Assembly (NCBI RefSeq): GCF_021432765.1
Contig: NZ_CP058908.1
Location: forward strand, 1,132,001 to 1,196,000
Length of the DNA: 64,000 nucleotides
Reading direction: 5' to 3'
From: Pseudomonas phenolilytica
Lineage (GTDB): Bacteria; Pseudomonadota; Gammaproteobacteria; Pseudomonadales; Pseudomonadaceae
This document shows positions 17,941 through 27,515 of this stretch, piece by piece (the stretch's first letter is position 1; every line of letters starts with the position of its first letter). The notes under the pieces are model-generated. The model had not been told where the DNA came from and searched no databases. It worked only from the letters and a program-made list of their open reading frames with translations. Position numbers and translations under genes: made by a program.

Positions 17941-18457
17941 TGTTGTTGTTCTCCTGCGTGATCTTGACCAGAGCGCGGTAACCGCTGCCCTGGCGAGCTT
18001 TTTCACCCGGCCACTACTCTGGCGGTCGGGTTTTGAAACGATGGAGCGGGCCTCGGCGACTGCGCTAAACAGCCGGTCCGGCGCGGCATTCTGCAAGCAC
18101 GGAAAAAATCAAACAACTGTTTCAATCGGGCGATTGCATCTGACGCACCGGTCGCAAGCCGACTCTAGATTCGCACAGAGTCGCGCCAGCCAGCGCAGCT
18201 TAGGGGGCCGCTTCGGTTAAAAGTGCGGTCGCCAAGGAAAAAACGTGCGGATCATGAATGACGCACCATTGCCACGGTATTCCCCTGCGGTGCCGGCTGA
18301 CTGCGACCTTGGTGCCGGTGGTCTAGGGTTGATGCAGCGATACAGCGGTTGAAATGTCGTTCGATTCTTGTAGTCCAAGCGCTCTGGCTGCTTTTGTTGT
18401 CTGGAGTGTTTCGGCGCAGCGACAAACTGTCGCTGCGCACCCTGCTGGAGTTGCACG
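17941..18457. other. Divergent regulatory spacer between pntAA and gspE
   Basis: 517 bases without a convincing gene. It must hold the promoters of the pnt operon (leftward) and of the T2SS operon (rightward). I see no clear sigma-54 site. TTGAAA at 18349-18354 is a possible but weak -35 element for gspE. The notable structure is the hairpin at 18414-18438 listed separately. Confidence 0.5.
18414..18438 (+). promoter_or_regulatory. Perfect hairpin in the gspE leader
   Basis: GCGCAGCGACA (18414-18424) and TGTCGCTGCGC (18428-18438) form an 11-bp perfect stem with a 3-nt loop. It ends 6 bases before the CTGGAG ribosome site and 19 bases before the gspE ATG. There is no T-run, so it is not a typical terminator; it could be an operator or a translation-modulating hairpin. 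Confidence 0.5.
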
Positions 18458-19972
18458 ATGCCCGAACCCGATGTGGACGAACTGACCGAGCTGCTCGAGC
18501 CCTCGCCGCAGCGCCGCCTGCCGTTCGCCTTCGCCCGCCGCCACGGCGTGTTCCTGCTCGAACGCGACGGCGCGACCAGCCTTTGTCTGCGTGAAGGCGC
18601 GGCGCTGACCGCGGTGCAGGAAGCGCAGCGGGTGGTCGGTGCGCGCCTGGCGTGGCAGTGGCTGGCGCAGGACGCCTTCGAGCAGGCGCTCGGCGTGGCC
18701 TACCAGCACGATTCCTCGGCGACGATGCTGATGGTCGAGGGCCTGGGCAACGATCTGGATCTGGCCAGCCTGGCCGACCAGATCCAGGAAACCGAGGACC
18801 TGCTGGAGCAGGAGGACGATGCGCCGATCATCCGCCTGATCAACGCCATTCTCGGCGAGGCGATTGCCGAGAACGCCTCGGACATCCATATCGAAACCTT
18901 CGAGAAGCGCCTGGTGATCCGCTTCCGCGTCGACGGCATCCTCCGCGAAGTGGTGCAGCCCAAGCGCGAGCTGGCGGCACTGCTGGTGTCGCGGATCAAG
19001 GTCATGGCCAAGCTGGACATCGCCGAGAAGCGCATCCCGCAGGACGGGCGTATCTCGCTGCGGGTCGGCGGCCGCGAGGTGGACATCCGCGTTTCCACGC
19101 TGCCCTCGGCCAACGGCGAGCGGGTGGTGCTGCGTCTGCTGGACAAGCAGGCCGGGCGTCTGACCCTGCGTCATCTCGGCATGAACGAGCAGGACCGCCG
19201 CCAGCTGGAGCAGGCGGTGAAGAAACCGCACGGCATCATCCTGGTCACCGGGCCCACCGGCTCGGGCAAGACCACCACTCTCTATGCCGCGCTGACCACG
19301 CTCAACGACCGCACCCGTAACATCCTCACCGTCGAAGACCCCATCGAGTACCACCTCGAAGGCATCGGCCAGACCCAGGTCAACACCAAGGTCGACATGA
19401 CCTTCGCCCGCGGCCTGCGCGCCATCCTGCGTCAGGACCCGGACGTGGTGATGGTCGGCGAGATCCGCGATCAGGAAACCGCCGACATGGCCGTGCAGGC
19501 CTCGCTCACCGGCCACCTGGTGCTCTCCACGCTGCACACCAACAGCGCCATCGGCGCGGTCACCCGCCTGGTCGACATGGGCGTCGAGCCGTTCCTGATT
19601 TCCTCGTCGCTGCTCGGCGTGCTGGCCCAGCGGCTGGTGCGGGTGCTGTGCCACGACTGCAAGCGCCCCTATGTCGCCGATGCCGCCGAATGCGAGCTGT
19701 TCGGCGTGACGCCGGACGCGGCGCCGACGCTGTACCACGCCGAAGGCTGCGAGCACTGCCGCGGCATCGGCTATCGCGGGCGCACCGGCATCTACGAACT
19801 GGTGCTGTTCGACGACGCGCTGCGCAGCATGGTGCATACCCGCGCCAGCGAGCAGGACATGCTGCAGCACGCGCGCCTGCTCGGCCCGAGCATCCGCGAC
19901 GACGGCCTGCGCAAGGTGCGCGAGGGCGTCACCACCATCGAGGAAGTGTTGCGGGTGACCCGTGAGGAATGA
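18458..19972 (+). CDS. gspE: Type II secretion ATPase GspE
   Basis: The 504-residue cytoplasmic ATPase powers pseudopilus assembly. An N-terminal domain (about 1-110) contacts GspL. The core has Walker A ([10 protein letters not shown]), an Asp box ([12 protein letters not shown]), Walker B ([17 protein letters not shown]) and a His box (LSTLHTN). A tetracysteine zinc site (CHDCKR…CEHCRG) lies near residues 395-435, as in genuine GspE. It heads the gspE-M operon, with CTGGAG 7 bases before the ATG. Confidence 0.97.
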   Translation: MPEPDVDELTELLEPSPQRRLPFAFARRHGVFLLERDGATSLCLREGAALTAVQEAQRVVGARLAWQWLAQDAFEQALGVAYQHDSSATMLMVEGLGNDLDLASLADQIQETEDLLEQEDDAPIIRLINAILGEAIAENASDIHIETFEKRLVIRFRVDGILREVVQPKRELAALLVSRIKVMAKLDIAEKRIPQDGRISLRVGGREVDIRVSTLPSANGERVVLRLLDKQAGRLTLRHLGMNEQDRRQLEQAVKKPHGIILVTGPTGSGKTTTLYAALTTLNDRTRNILTVEDPIEYHLEGIGQTQVNTKVDMTFARGLRAILRQDPDVVMVGEIRDQETADMAVQASLTGHLVLSTLHTNSAIGAVTRLVDMGVEPFLISSSLLGVLAQRLVRVLCHDCKRPYVADAAECELFGVTPDAAPTLYHAEGCEHCRGIGYRGRTGIYELVLFDDALRSMVHTRASEQDMLQHARLLGPSIRDDGLRKVREGVTTIEEVLRVTREE

Positions 19973-20011
19973 TGCCCTGCGCCGTCCGGCTCACCGTGGA
20001 GAGCACCGCTG

Positions 20012-21226
20012 ATGGCCGCCTTCGAATACCTCGCGCTGGATGCGCGCGGCCGCGAGCAGAAGGGCCTGATCGAAGCCGACAGCCCGCGTCAGGCGCGCCA
20101 GTTGCTGCGCGACAAGCAGTGGGCGCCGCTGGAGGTGAAGCAGGCCAAGTCCAAGGAGGATGTCAGTCGCGGCGGCTTCAGCTTCGGCCGCGGGCTGTCG
20201 GCGCGCGACCTGGCGCTGGTCACCCGGCAGCTGGCGACCCTGGTGCAGGCTGCGCTGCCCATCGAGGAAGCCCTGCGCGCGGCGGCCGCGCAATCCACCT
20301 CGGCGAAGATCAAGTCGATGCTGCTGGCCGTGCGCGCGCGGGTGATGGAGGGCCACAGCCTGGCCGCGGCGCTGCGCGAATATCCGTCGGCCTTTCCCGA
20401 GCTTTACCGCGCCACCGTGGCGGCCGGGGAGCACGCCGGCCATCTTGGGCTGGTGCTCGACCAGCTGGCCGACTACACCGACCAGCGTCAGCAGTCGCGG
20501 CAGAAGATCCAGCTGGCGCTGCTCTATCCGGTGATCCTGATGGTCGCCTCGCTGGCCATCGTCGTGCTGCTGCTCGGCTACGTGGTGCCGGACGTGGTCA
20601 AGGTATTCGTCAACACCGGGCAGGAACTGCCGGCGCTGACCCGCGGCCTGATCGCCACCAGCGACGTGGTGAAGAACTGGGGCTGGCTGATCGTGCTCGG
20701 CATCGTCGCGTTCGTGCTGGCCATGCGTGCGGCGCTGCGCGATCCGGCGCTGCGCCTGCGCTGGCATGCGTTCATCCTGCGCCTGCCGCTGATCGGCCGT
20801 CTGAGTCGGGCGACCAACACCGCGCGCTTCGCCTCGACCCTGGCGATCCTCACGCGCAGCGGCGTGCCGCTGGTGGAGGCGCTGTCCATCGCGGCGGCGG
20901 TGATCGCCAACCTGCGCATCCGCGAGCGGGTGGTCGAGGCGGCGCAGAAGGTGCGCGAAGGCAGCAGCCTGACCCGTGCGCTGGAGGCCACCGGCGAATT
21001 CCCGCCGATGATGCTGCACATGATCGCCAGCGGCGAAAAATCCGGTGAACTGGATCAGATGCTGGCGCGCACCGCGCGCAACCAAGAGAACGACCTCGCC
21101 GCCCAGGTGTCTCTGCTGGTCGGCCTGTTCGAACCGTTCATGCTGGTGTTCATGGGCGCGGTGGTGCTGGTCATCGTGCTGGCGATCCTGATGCCGATCC
21201 TTTCTCTCAACCAACTGGTGGGGTAA
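20012..21226 (+). CDS. gspF: Type II secretion inner-membrane protein GspF
   Basis: A 404-residue polytopic platform protein with two T2SSF domains. Each has the LVTRQLATLVQAALPIEEAL / FASTLAILTRSGVPLVEAL pattern, and three hydrophobic helices are present (about 170-195, 220-245 and 375-400). It begins MAAFEYLALDARGREQKG, the standard start of the family. It lies 39 bases after gspE. Confidence 0.97.
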   Translation: MAAFEYLALDARGREQKGLIEADSPRQARQLLRDKQWAPLEVKQAKSKEDVSRGGFSFGRGLSARDLALVTRQLATLVQAALPIEEALRAAAAQSTSAKIKSMLLAVRARVMEGHSLAAALREYPSAFPELYRATVAAGEHAGHLGLVLDQLADYTDQRQQSRQKIQLALLYPVILMVASLAIVVLLLGYVVPDVVKVFVNTGQELPALTRGLIATSDVVKNWGWLIVLGIVAFVLAMRAALRDPALRLRWHAFILRLPLIGRLSRATNTARFASTLAILTRSGVPLVEALSIAAAVIANLRIRERVVEAAQKVREGSSLTRALEATGEFPPMMLHMIASGEKSGELDQMLARTARNQENDLAAQVSLLVGLFEPFMLVFMGAVVLVIVLAILMPILSLNQLVG

Positions 21227-21231
21227 CGACA

Positions 21232-21666
21232 ATGAAGTTGCAACGACGCACGCAAGGGGGCTTCACCCTCATCGAGATCATGGTGGTGGTGGTCATCCTC
21301 GGCATCCTCGCCGCGCTGGTGGTGCCGCAGGTGATGAGCCGCCCCGAGCAGGCCAAGGTCACCGTGGCCAAGGGCGACATCAAGGCCGTCGCCGCCGCGC
21401 TGGACATGTACAAGCTGGACAACTTCGCCTATCCGAGCACCCAGCAGGGGCTGGAGGCGCTGGTGACCAAGCCGACCGGCAATCCGCAGCCGAAGAACTG
21501 GAACCGCGACGGCTACCTCAAGCGCCTGCCCAAGGACCCATGGGGCAACGACTACCAGTACCTGTCGCCAGGCACCCGTGGCCAGTTCGACTTGTACTCC
21601 TTCGGCGCCGACGGCAAGCCCGGCGGCTCGGACCTCAACGCGGACATCGGCAACTGGGACCTCTGA
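21232..21666 (+). CDS. gspG: Type II secretion major pseudopilin GspG
   Basis: A 144-residue major pseudopilin. The prepilin peptidase site is TQGG|FTLIEIMVVVVILG with Glu at +5. The body contains DMYKLDNFAYPSTQQGLEALV, the PKDPWGNDYQYLSPG loop and the calcium-site region DLYSFGADGKPGGSD. It lies 5 bases after gspF. Confidence 0.98.
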   Translation: MKLQRRTQGGFTLIEIMVVVVILGILAALVVPQVMSRPEQAKVTVAKGDIKAVAAALDMYKLDNFAYPSTQQGLEALVTKPTGNPQPKNWNRDGYLKRLPKDPWGNDYQYLSPGTRGQFDLYSFGADGKPGGSDLNADIGNWDL

Positions 21667-21669
21667 CCG

Positions 21670-22251
21670 ATGCGCCGGCGCGCCCGCGCCTTCACCCTCA
21701 TCGAACTGCTGGTGGTGATCGTCCTGCTGGGCATTCTGGTCAGCCTGGCGGTGCTCACCACCGGCAGTTCGAGCACCTCGCGCGAGCTGCGTGACGAGGC
21801 CCGGCGCATCGCCGCGCTGATCGGCGTACTCAGCGACGAGGCGGTGCTCGACAGCCGCGAATACGGCCTGCTGGTCAACCGCGAGGGCTACCGTGTGCTG
21901 CGTTACGACGAGGCCGACGCCCGCTGGCGCGAGGTCGAGCGGCGCAAGGTGCATCGGCTGCCGGAGTGGATGCGCCTGGAGCTGGAACTGGATGGCACGC
22001 CGCTCGAACTGGTGGCGCCGGTCAGGCAGGCGGACGACCGCGCCGGGCTGAGCGACGCCGACAGCCGCGGGCGCAGCCGCGAGCGCAACAGCGGCCCGCG
22101 GCTGGAACCGCAGCTGCTGATCCTCTCCAGTGGCGAATTGTCGCCGTTCAGCCTGCGCCTGTCCGAGCGCAAGGTCGGCGGCAGCACCTGGCTGATCGCC
22201 AGCGACGGCCTGCGCCTGCCGCAGGCCGAACTGCTCGAGCACCGGCGATGA
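21670..22251 (+). CDS. gspH: Type II secretion minor pseudopilin GspH
   Basis: A 193-residue minor pseudopilin with a prepilin-type leader (ARA|FTLIELLVVIVLLGILVSL). The soluble part contains the DEARRIAALIGVLSDEAVLDSREYGLLV pattern of GspH. It starts 3 bases after gspG and ends in an ATGA overlap with gspI. It caps the growing pseudopilus with GspI, J and K. Confidence 0.93.
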   Translation: MRRRARAFTLIELLVVIVLLGILVSLAVLTTGSSSTSRELRDEARRIAALIGVLSDEAVLDSREYGLLVNREGYRVLRYDEADARWREVERRKVHRLPEWMRLELELDGTPLELVAPVRQADDRAGLSDADSRGRSRERNSGPRLEPQLLILSSGELSPFSLRLSERKVGGSTWLIASDGLRLPQAELLEHRR

Positions 22252-22682
22252 GTGCATCGATGGCCAGGGCCGGCCGCGGCTTCACCCTGCTCGAAGTGCT
22301 GGTGGCGCTGGCGATCTTCGCCACCGTCGCCGCCGTGGTGCTCACCGCCGCCGGGCGCAGCCTGAGCAATGCCGGGCGGCTGGAGGAGTTGACCCTGGCC
22401 GGCTGGATCGCTGACAACCGCCTCACCGAACTGCAGCTGCAGCCGACCACGCCGGCGCCCGGCCGCGAGACGCTGGAACTGGAATTCGCCGGCCGCCGGT
22501 GGCAGACCCTCAGCGAGATCGAGGCGAGCAGCGATCCCGGCCTGCTGCGCGTCACCGTCTGGGTCGCGCTGGACGAGCGCCGCGCGCGCAACCGGCCGCT
22601 GCCCGAGCGCGCGGTGACCAGCCTCAGCGGCTTCGTCGCGGTGCGCCAGGCCGGCAGCGGCCAGCCGGGGCTCGCGCAATGA
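22248..22682 (+). CDS. gspI: Type II secretion minor pseudopilin GspI
   Basis: A 144-residue minor pseudopilin with the leader RG|FTLLEVLVALAIFATVAAV and the GspI signature ADNRLTELQL followed by a GRRWQTLSEIE strand. The start at 22248 is chosen because it overlaps the gspH stop (ATGA) and gives a short leader; upstream in-frame codons lie inside gspH. Confidence 0.94.
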   Translation: MSASMARAGRGFTLLEVLVALAIFATVAAVVLTAAGRSLSNAGRLEELTLAGWIADNRLTELQLQPTTPAPGRETLELEFAGRRWQTLSEIEASSDPGLLRVTVWVALDERRARNRPLPERAVTSLSGFVAVRQAGSGQPGLAQ

Positions 22683-23395
22683 ATCCGCAGCTGCCGCGGC
22701 GCATGGCCGGCTTCACCCTGCTCGAACTGCTGATCGCCATCGCCCTGTTCGCCCTGCTTGGCCTGGGCACCTACCGCATGCTCGAAGCGGTGCTGCGCAG
22801 CGACGCGGCGACCGCCGGGCAGGAACAGCGTCTGCGCGAGCTGAGCCGCGCGCTGTGGCTGTTCGAGCGCGACCTGCTGCAGGTGATCGACCGGCCGGTG
22901 CGCGACGGCTACGGCGACGAGCGCAACGCGCTGGTGGGCCAGCTCGAAGGCGACGACGGCGCGCCCATACTGGAGCTGACCCGTAGCGGCTGGCGCAACC
23001 CCACCGGCCTGCGCCGCGCCAACCTGCAGCGGGTGCGCTGGCGGCTGGTCGGCGAACGGCTGGAGCGCACCTACTGGGTGGTGCTCGACCGCGACGTCGA
23101 CAGCCAGCCGCGTGTGCAGGTCGCGCTCGACGCGGTGCGCGCGCTGCAGCTGCGCTACCTCGACGAGGACCACGTCTGGCACGAGGAGTGGCCGCCGTTC
23201 GACTACGGTCGCGGCGGCGGCGAGGAGGCCGCGCAGCGCCTGCCGATCGCCGTCGAGCTGACCCTCGAACACCCGCGTTACGGCCGCATCAGCCGCCTGC
23301 TGCGCTTGCCGGACGGTCCGCCGCAGCAGGCGCAGATGCAGCTGCCGGGCGCCGAGGGCGTGCCCGAACCGTACGACGGGGAGCAGCCGCAATGA
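22679..23395 (+). CDS. gspJ: Type II secretion minor pseudopilin GspJ
   Basis: A 238-residue minor pseudopilin with the leader MAG|FTLLELLIAIALFALLGLG and the GspJ features LSRALWLFERDLLQVIDRPVRD and LELTRSGWRNP. The start at 22679 overlaps the gspI stop. The C-terminus is Pro/Gln-rich (PQQAQMQLPGAEGVPEPYDG). Confidence 0.95.
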   Translation: MNPQLPRRMAGFTLLELLIAIALFALLGLGTYRMLEAVLRSDAATAGQEQRLRELSRALWLFERDLLQVIDRPVRDGYGDERNALVGQLEGDDGAPILELTRSGWRNPTGLRRANLQRVRWRLVGERLERTYWVVLDRDVDSQPRVQVALDAVRALQLRYLDEDHVWHEEWPPFDYGRGGGEEAAQRLPIAVELTLEHPRYGRISRLLRLPDGPPQQAQMQLPGAEGVPEPYDGEQPQ

Positions 23396-24357
23396 CGCGC
23401 CAGCGCGGCGTCGCGCTGATCACCGTGCTGCTGGTGGTGGCGATCGTCACCGTGGTCAGCGCGGCGATGGTGGCGCGCCAGCAACTGGCGATCCGCGCCA
23501 GCAGCAACCAGCTGCAAGCCCGTCAGGCGTGGCATTACGCGCTGGGCGGCGAGGCGCTGGCGCAGTCGATCCTGCAGCGCGATGCGCGCGCAGGCGGGCA
23601 GGCGCCGGTCGATCATCTCGGCGAGGCCTGGGCGTTGCCGCGACCGGCGTTCGCCGTCGACGAAGGGGAGATCCGCGTGCACATCGAGGACCTCGCCGGA
23701 CGCTTCAACCTCAACAGTCTGGTGAAGAACGGTCAGGCCGACGCCGCCGCGCTGGCGCAGTTTCGCCGGCTGCTGTTGCGCCTGCAGATCGCCGCGCCCT
23801 ATGCCGAACGGCTGGTCGACTGGCTGGACGTCGACCAGCAGCCCGGCGCCGAGCAGGGCGCCGAGGACAACGCCTACCTGCTGCTCGAGCCGCCGTATCG
23901 CACGGCCGGACGGCGGCTGTTCGATCTTTCCGAACTGCGCCTGCTGCTGGACATGCGCGACGAGGATTTCCAGCGTCTGGCGCCCTACGTCGCCGCGCTG
24001 CCGGCCGATCACGGGCTGAACGTCAACACCGCCAGCGCGCTGGTGCTGTCCAGCCTGGGCGACAACCTCAGCCTCGGCGCCGCCGAAGCGCTGGTGGAGG
24101 TGCGCCGCGCCAGCCCTTTTCGCGACACCGCGGCGTTCCTCGCGCAGCCGGCCATGGCCGGCAATACGCTGCAGGGCACCGCGCTGGCGGTCGGCAGTCA
24201 ATACTTCCAGGTCACCAGCGAAGTGCATCTGGGCGACCGCCGGCTGGCGCTGGTCAGCCTGCTGCAGCGCGAGCAGGACGGCACGGTCCGCGTGCTGGCG
24301 CGCAACCTCGGGCAGCCGCCGCGTCTGCCCGCACCATCCGCAAAGGGAGAACGCTAG
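23392..24357 (+). CDS. gspK: Type II secretion minor pseudopilin GspK
   Basis: A 321-residue pseudopilin at the tip of the pseudopilus. The leader RG|VALITVLLVVAIVTVVSAA lacks Glu at +5, as is usual for GspK. The large soluble domain contains EDLAGRFNLNSLVKNGQ, the LVDWLDVDQQPGAEQGAED insertion and an HhH-like NVNTASALVLSSL segment. The start overlaps the gspJ stop (ATGA). Confidence 0.96.
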   Translation: MTRQRGVALITVLLVVAIVTVVSAAMVARQQLAIRASSNQLQARQAWHYALGGEALAQSILQRDARAGGQAPVDHLGEAWALPRPAFAVDEGEIRVHIEDLAGRFNLNSLVKNGQADAAALAQFRRLLLRLQIAAPYAERLVDWLDVDQQPGAEQGAEDNAYLLLEPPYRTAGRRLFDLSELRLLLDMRDEDFQRLAPYVAALPADHGLNVNTASALVLSSLGDNLSLGAAEALVEVRRASPFRDTAAFLAQPAMAGNTLQGTALAVGSQYFQVTSEVHLGDRRLALVSLLQREQDGTVRVLARNLGQPPRLPAPSAKGER

Positions 24358-24360
24358 ATC

Positions 24361-25497
24361 ATGGATTGCCTGTTCCTGCCCGCCGACTGTGCCGCGCACC
24401 TGCAGCCGGAGACGCCTGGTTACTGGCTGCCGCGCGAGGGCGCTGGCCGCTGGCTGAGTCTGGCGCAGTGCGCCGCTGCCGCGCAGGGCGCTGTGACGCT
24501 GGTGCTGCCGGCCGAGCACTGCAGCGCCTTCGCCGTGGCGCTGCCGACGCGCAAGGCGCGCTGGCTGCAGCAGGCGCTGGCCTACGCCGCCGAGGAGCTG
24601 CTGGCGGAGAATGTCGACGAGCTGCACCTGAGCCTCGGCGAGGTGCTGGACGACGGCCGCCACCGGGTCATCGCCATCCGCCGCAGCCTGCTGCAGGGCT
24701 GGCTCGAACAGCTGCGCGGGCTGGGGCTGCCGATTGTCGCCGTGCATGTCGACGCCGACCTGCTGCCGCGTACGGGCAGCCAGATTCTGCTGCTCGGCGC
24801 GCGTGGACTGCTCGGCGGCAGCTTGGAGGCGCGGCTGGCCTTCGTTGCCGAGCAGTGGCCGGCACTGGCCGAACAGTGCCCGGCGCCGCGGCAGGCGCAC
24901 GGCGACGGCGAGACGCCGCCGCCCGGGGTGGATGACTACCAGCGTCTCGACGACCCCTATGCCTGGCTCGCCAGCGGTCGCGCGGCGGCGGTCAATCTGG
25001 CGCAGGGCACGTTCGCCATCGATCTCGGCGGCAGCGGGCTGGCGCGCTGGAAACCGCTGTTCGCCACGCTCGGGCTGATCCTGCTGGTGCAGCTGGGCTT
25101 CAACCTGGCGCAGGGTTGGTACTTCCAGCGTCAGGGTGACCTGCATGCCGACGCCAGCCTGGCGCTGTACCGCGAGCTGTTTCCGGCCGACACGCGCATC
25201 GTCAATCTGCGCGCGCAGTTCGACGACCACCTGGCCCAGGCCGGCGGCGCCCGCGCCGGCTTCACCCGCCTGCTGGAACATGCCGCCACGGCCGTCGCCG
25301 ACGGCGCGCCGGTGACAGTGCAGCGGCTGGACTACAACGAGACGCGCGGCGATCTGGCGCTGGAGGTGCGCGCCGCTGATTTCGCCGCGCTGGAACAGCT
25401 GCGCCAGCGCTTGAACGAGCAGGGCCAGAGCGTGCAGCTGGGCTCGGCAAGTCGCGACGGCGATGCCGTCAGCGCCCGCGTGGTGATCGGAGGCTGA
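24361..25497 (+). CDS. gspL: Type II secretion protein GspL
   Basis: A 378-residue bitopic protein. The cytoplasmic actin-like N-terminal part (about 1-230) binds GspE and contains LPTRKARWLQQALAYAAEELLAENVDELH, the GspL hallmark. A single membrane helix lies near 238-256 (LFATLGLILLVQLGFNLAQ), and a periplasmic ferredoxin-like domain follows. It starts 3 bases after gspK. Confidence 0.95.
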   Translation: MDCLFLPADCAAHLQPETPGYWLPREGAGRWLSLAQCAAAAQGAVTLVLPAEHCSAFAVALPTRKARWLQQALAYAAEELLAENVDELHLSLGEVLDDGRHRVIAIRRSLLQGWLEQLRGLGLPIVAVHVDADLLPRTGSQILLLGARGLLGGSLEARLAFVAEQWPALAEQCPAPRQAHGDGETPPPGVDDYQRLDDPYAWLASGRAAAVNLAQGTFAIDLGGSGLARWKPLFATLGLILLVQLGFNLAQGWYFQRQGDLHADASLALYRELFPADTRIVNLRAQFDDHLAQAGGARAGFTRLLEHAATAVADGAPVTVQRLDYNETRGDLALEVRAADFAALEQLRQRLNEQGQSVQLGSASRDGDAVSARVVIGG

Positions 25498-25499
25498 CG

Positions 25500-26015
25500 A
25501 TGAATTTCAAACAGCAACTGGCCGTGCGCCTGACCGATTCACCGCTGTGGCGCCGCTGGCAGCGCCTGCCGCCGCGCGACCGCCTGGCGCTCGGCCTGCT
25601 CGCCGCGTTCCTCGTTGCCCTGCTGTTCTACCTCTGGCTATGGCTGCCGGCGCAGCGCCATGCCGCCGCCGCGCGCGAGCATTACCAGGCGCAGCGCGAG
25701 CTGTACGCCTACCTCGAACAGAACAGCGAACTGGCGCGGCAGATGGGCCGTAGCGGCGAGCAGGTGATGCTGGCGCCGGAGGAGTTGCAGGGGTTGGTCA
25801 CACAGAGCGCACAACAGAGCAACCTGCGCATCGAGAGCTTCGACAGCGGCGCCGACGGCGGCCTGCAGGTCAGCCTGCCGGGTGCGTCGTTCGCCCTGCT
25901 GCTGCGCTGGCTCGCCGAATTGCAGGCGCTGGGGGTGAACGTCGGCGAGGTCAGCCTGGAGCGCGCCGGCGAAGGACAAGTGGATGCACGGGTGGGGCTG
26001 CGCGCGGGCGGCTGA
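25500..26015 (+). CDS. gspM: Type II secretion protein GspM
   Basis: A 171-residue bitopic inner-membrane protein: a short cytoplasmic N-terminus with RWQRLPPRDRLALGLLAAFLVALLF (anchor), then a periplasmic domain that pairs with GspL. It starts 2 bases after gspL and is the last gene of the operon. No gspN, gspC or gspD follows. The next gene is convergent. Confidence 0.92.
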   Translation: MNFKQQLAVRLTDSPLWRRWQRLPPRDRLALGLLAAFLVALLFYLWLWLPAQRHAAAAREHYQAQRELYAYLEQNSELARQMGRSGEQVMLAPEELQGLVTQSAQQSNLRIESFDSGADGGLQVSLPGASFALLLRWLAELQALGVNVGEVSLERAGEGQVDARVGLRAGG

Positions 26016-26039
26016 GGCGCTGCCCGCGCATCTCGCCGG

Positions 26040-27440
26040 TCACTGATGGGGAAACGGCATGGCCAGCGCGCGCAGCGCGGCTTCGGCGTTGAGCACGCGG
26101 GTCACCGCCTCGTCGGCCTTGTCGCGGCTGAGACCGAGGCGGTCCAGCAGCGGCTGCGGAATGTCCTGCGGGCCGCCGGTGCCGATGCCGCGCTGGCGCA
26201 GCAGGCGCACGGCCAGGCAGACGAGGTTCGGATAGGCGGCGTGCTCGCCGGCATAGTCCGGGTCGTTCTGGAAGCGCAGGGCATTGGCCACTTCGTCCGG
26301 CATGCCCCACAGGCGCATCAGCCAGGCGCCGATCTGCTCGCGGGTGATGCCCAGCAGGTGCTGTTCGATATGGTTCGAGCCCAGGTGCGGGTTGACCTCC
26401 AGATGCCGGCAGATCAGCGAGAAGTGCGGCGGAAAGATGTGCGCCAGCACCAGGTAGCCGAAGTTGTGCAGCAACCCGGCGAGATAGCTCAGCCCCATCT
26501 CCGGGCGCGTTTCGCGCGGGATGGCGCGCGCCAGCCCTTCGATCACCGCGGCGGTGTAGATCGCCTGCTGCCAGTACGGCGTCGCTTCCTGCGGCCGGTC
26601 CTTGGGCAGGCTGAGGGTCTTGCCCAGCGCCAGGCCCAGCGCCAGGTTGATCACCAGATCGAAACCCAGCACGCGGACGATGGCGTCTTCCACCGAGCGG
26701 ATGCGCCCGGGTGCGGCGTAGTAGGGCGAGGCCGCCCAGCTGATCACCTGCGCCGCCAGTGCCGGGTCGGTTTCGACCACGCCGGTGATGTCGTCGACGG
26801 TGGCTTCCGGGCTCACGCGCAGCTTGATGATGCGCTGCGCGGTATGCGGCAGCGGCGGAATCTCGATGGTTTCCTCCAGGCGCTTCTGGATGCGCCGCGC
26901 GGTGAAGCTCTGCACCGCCTGGCTGATCTCTTCGCGGTCGTCATGCGGACGGTCGAGGTTCGGCCGGATGTCACGCAGCGGCACGGCGAAGCTGCCGGCA
27001 CTGGCCTTGTTCAGCAGGCGCTGGAAATCCTCCGCCGCCAGCTCCACCAGCAGCCCCGGCTGGCCCGATTCGACCAGCAGCCGCGGTTGCTGCAGCAGGC
27101 AGCGCTCGTACAGGCAGGGCGAACTGGTCAGCGGCGGCAGGCCGGGCAGGCGGTTCAGCTCGTGCTTGGCGAGCATGCGTGCCAGGCGTTCCGGTTTTAC
27201 CGCCAGCAGCTGGCGGCCGGTGAGCTCGGTCAGCCGCGGCAGATCGAGCAGATGATCCTGGGGAAACAGCACCAGCATGGCACCGACGCTGTCTTCCAGC
27301 AGCACCGCCTGGACCCGCTGCGCAGCCGGCAAGGCGGCGTGGTCGCGCAGGATCTGGTAGCGCACGCCGAGGTCTTTCAGCAGCTTGGTGATCAGCAGCG
27401 GCAGTTCGGAGCAGCTTTCGGTATCGACAGCAGAATTCAT
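26040..27440 (-). CDS. YbaK-like deacylase domain fused to an HDOD signalling domain
   Basis: A 466-residue protein. Residues ~10-160 resemble the YbaK/ProX aminoacyl-tRNA deacylase fold (LLITKLLKDLGVRYQILRDH, AVLLEDSVGAMLVLFPQDHLLDL). Residues ~195-400 form an HDOD domain (IPPLPHTAQRIIKLRVSP, TDPALAAQVISWAASPYY, GLSYLAGLLHNFGYLVLAHIFP). HDOD proteins act in signalling and regulation without a fixed catalytic role. From memory, the same gene precedes recG and oxyR in P. aeruginosa. Confidence 0.9.
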   Translation of the reverse strand: MNSAVDTESCSELPLLITKLLKDLGVRYQILRDHAALPAAQRVQAVLLEDSVGAMLVLFPQDHLLDLPRLTELTGRQLLAVKPERLARMLAKHELNRLPGLPPLTSSPCLYERCLLQQPRLLVESGQPGLLVELAAEDFQRLLNKASAGSFAVPLRDIRPNLDRPHDDREEISQAVQSFTARRIQKRLEETIEIPPLPHTAQRIIKLRVSPEATVDDITGVVETDPALAAQVISWAASPYYAAPGRIRSVEDAIVRVLGFDLVINLALGLALGKTLSLPKDRPQEATPYWQQAIYTAAVIEGLARAIPRETRPEMGLSYLAGLLHNFGYLVLAHIFPPHFSLICRHLEVNPHLGSNHIEQHLLGITREQIGAWLMRLWGMPDEVANALRFQNDPDYAGEHAAYPNLVCLAVRLLRQRGIGTGGPQDIPQPLLDRLGLSRDKADEAVTRVLNAEAALRALAMPFPHQ

Positions 27441-27515
27441 GAGCGGACCCGTGATGATGGCCTGCCCGAGTATAGCGAAGCCCTCAGGCGGAAAAATTGC
27501 GGTGACGAGTGGTTG

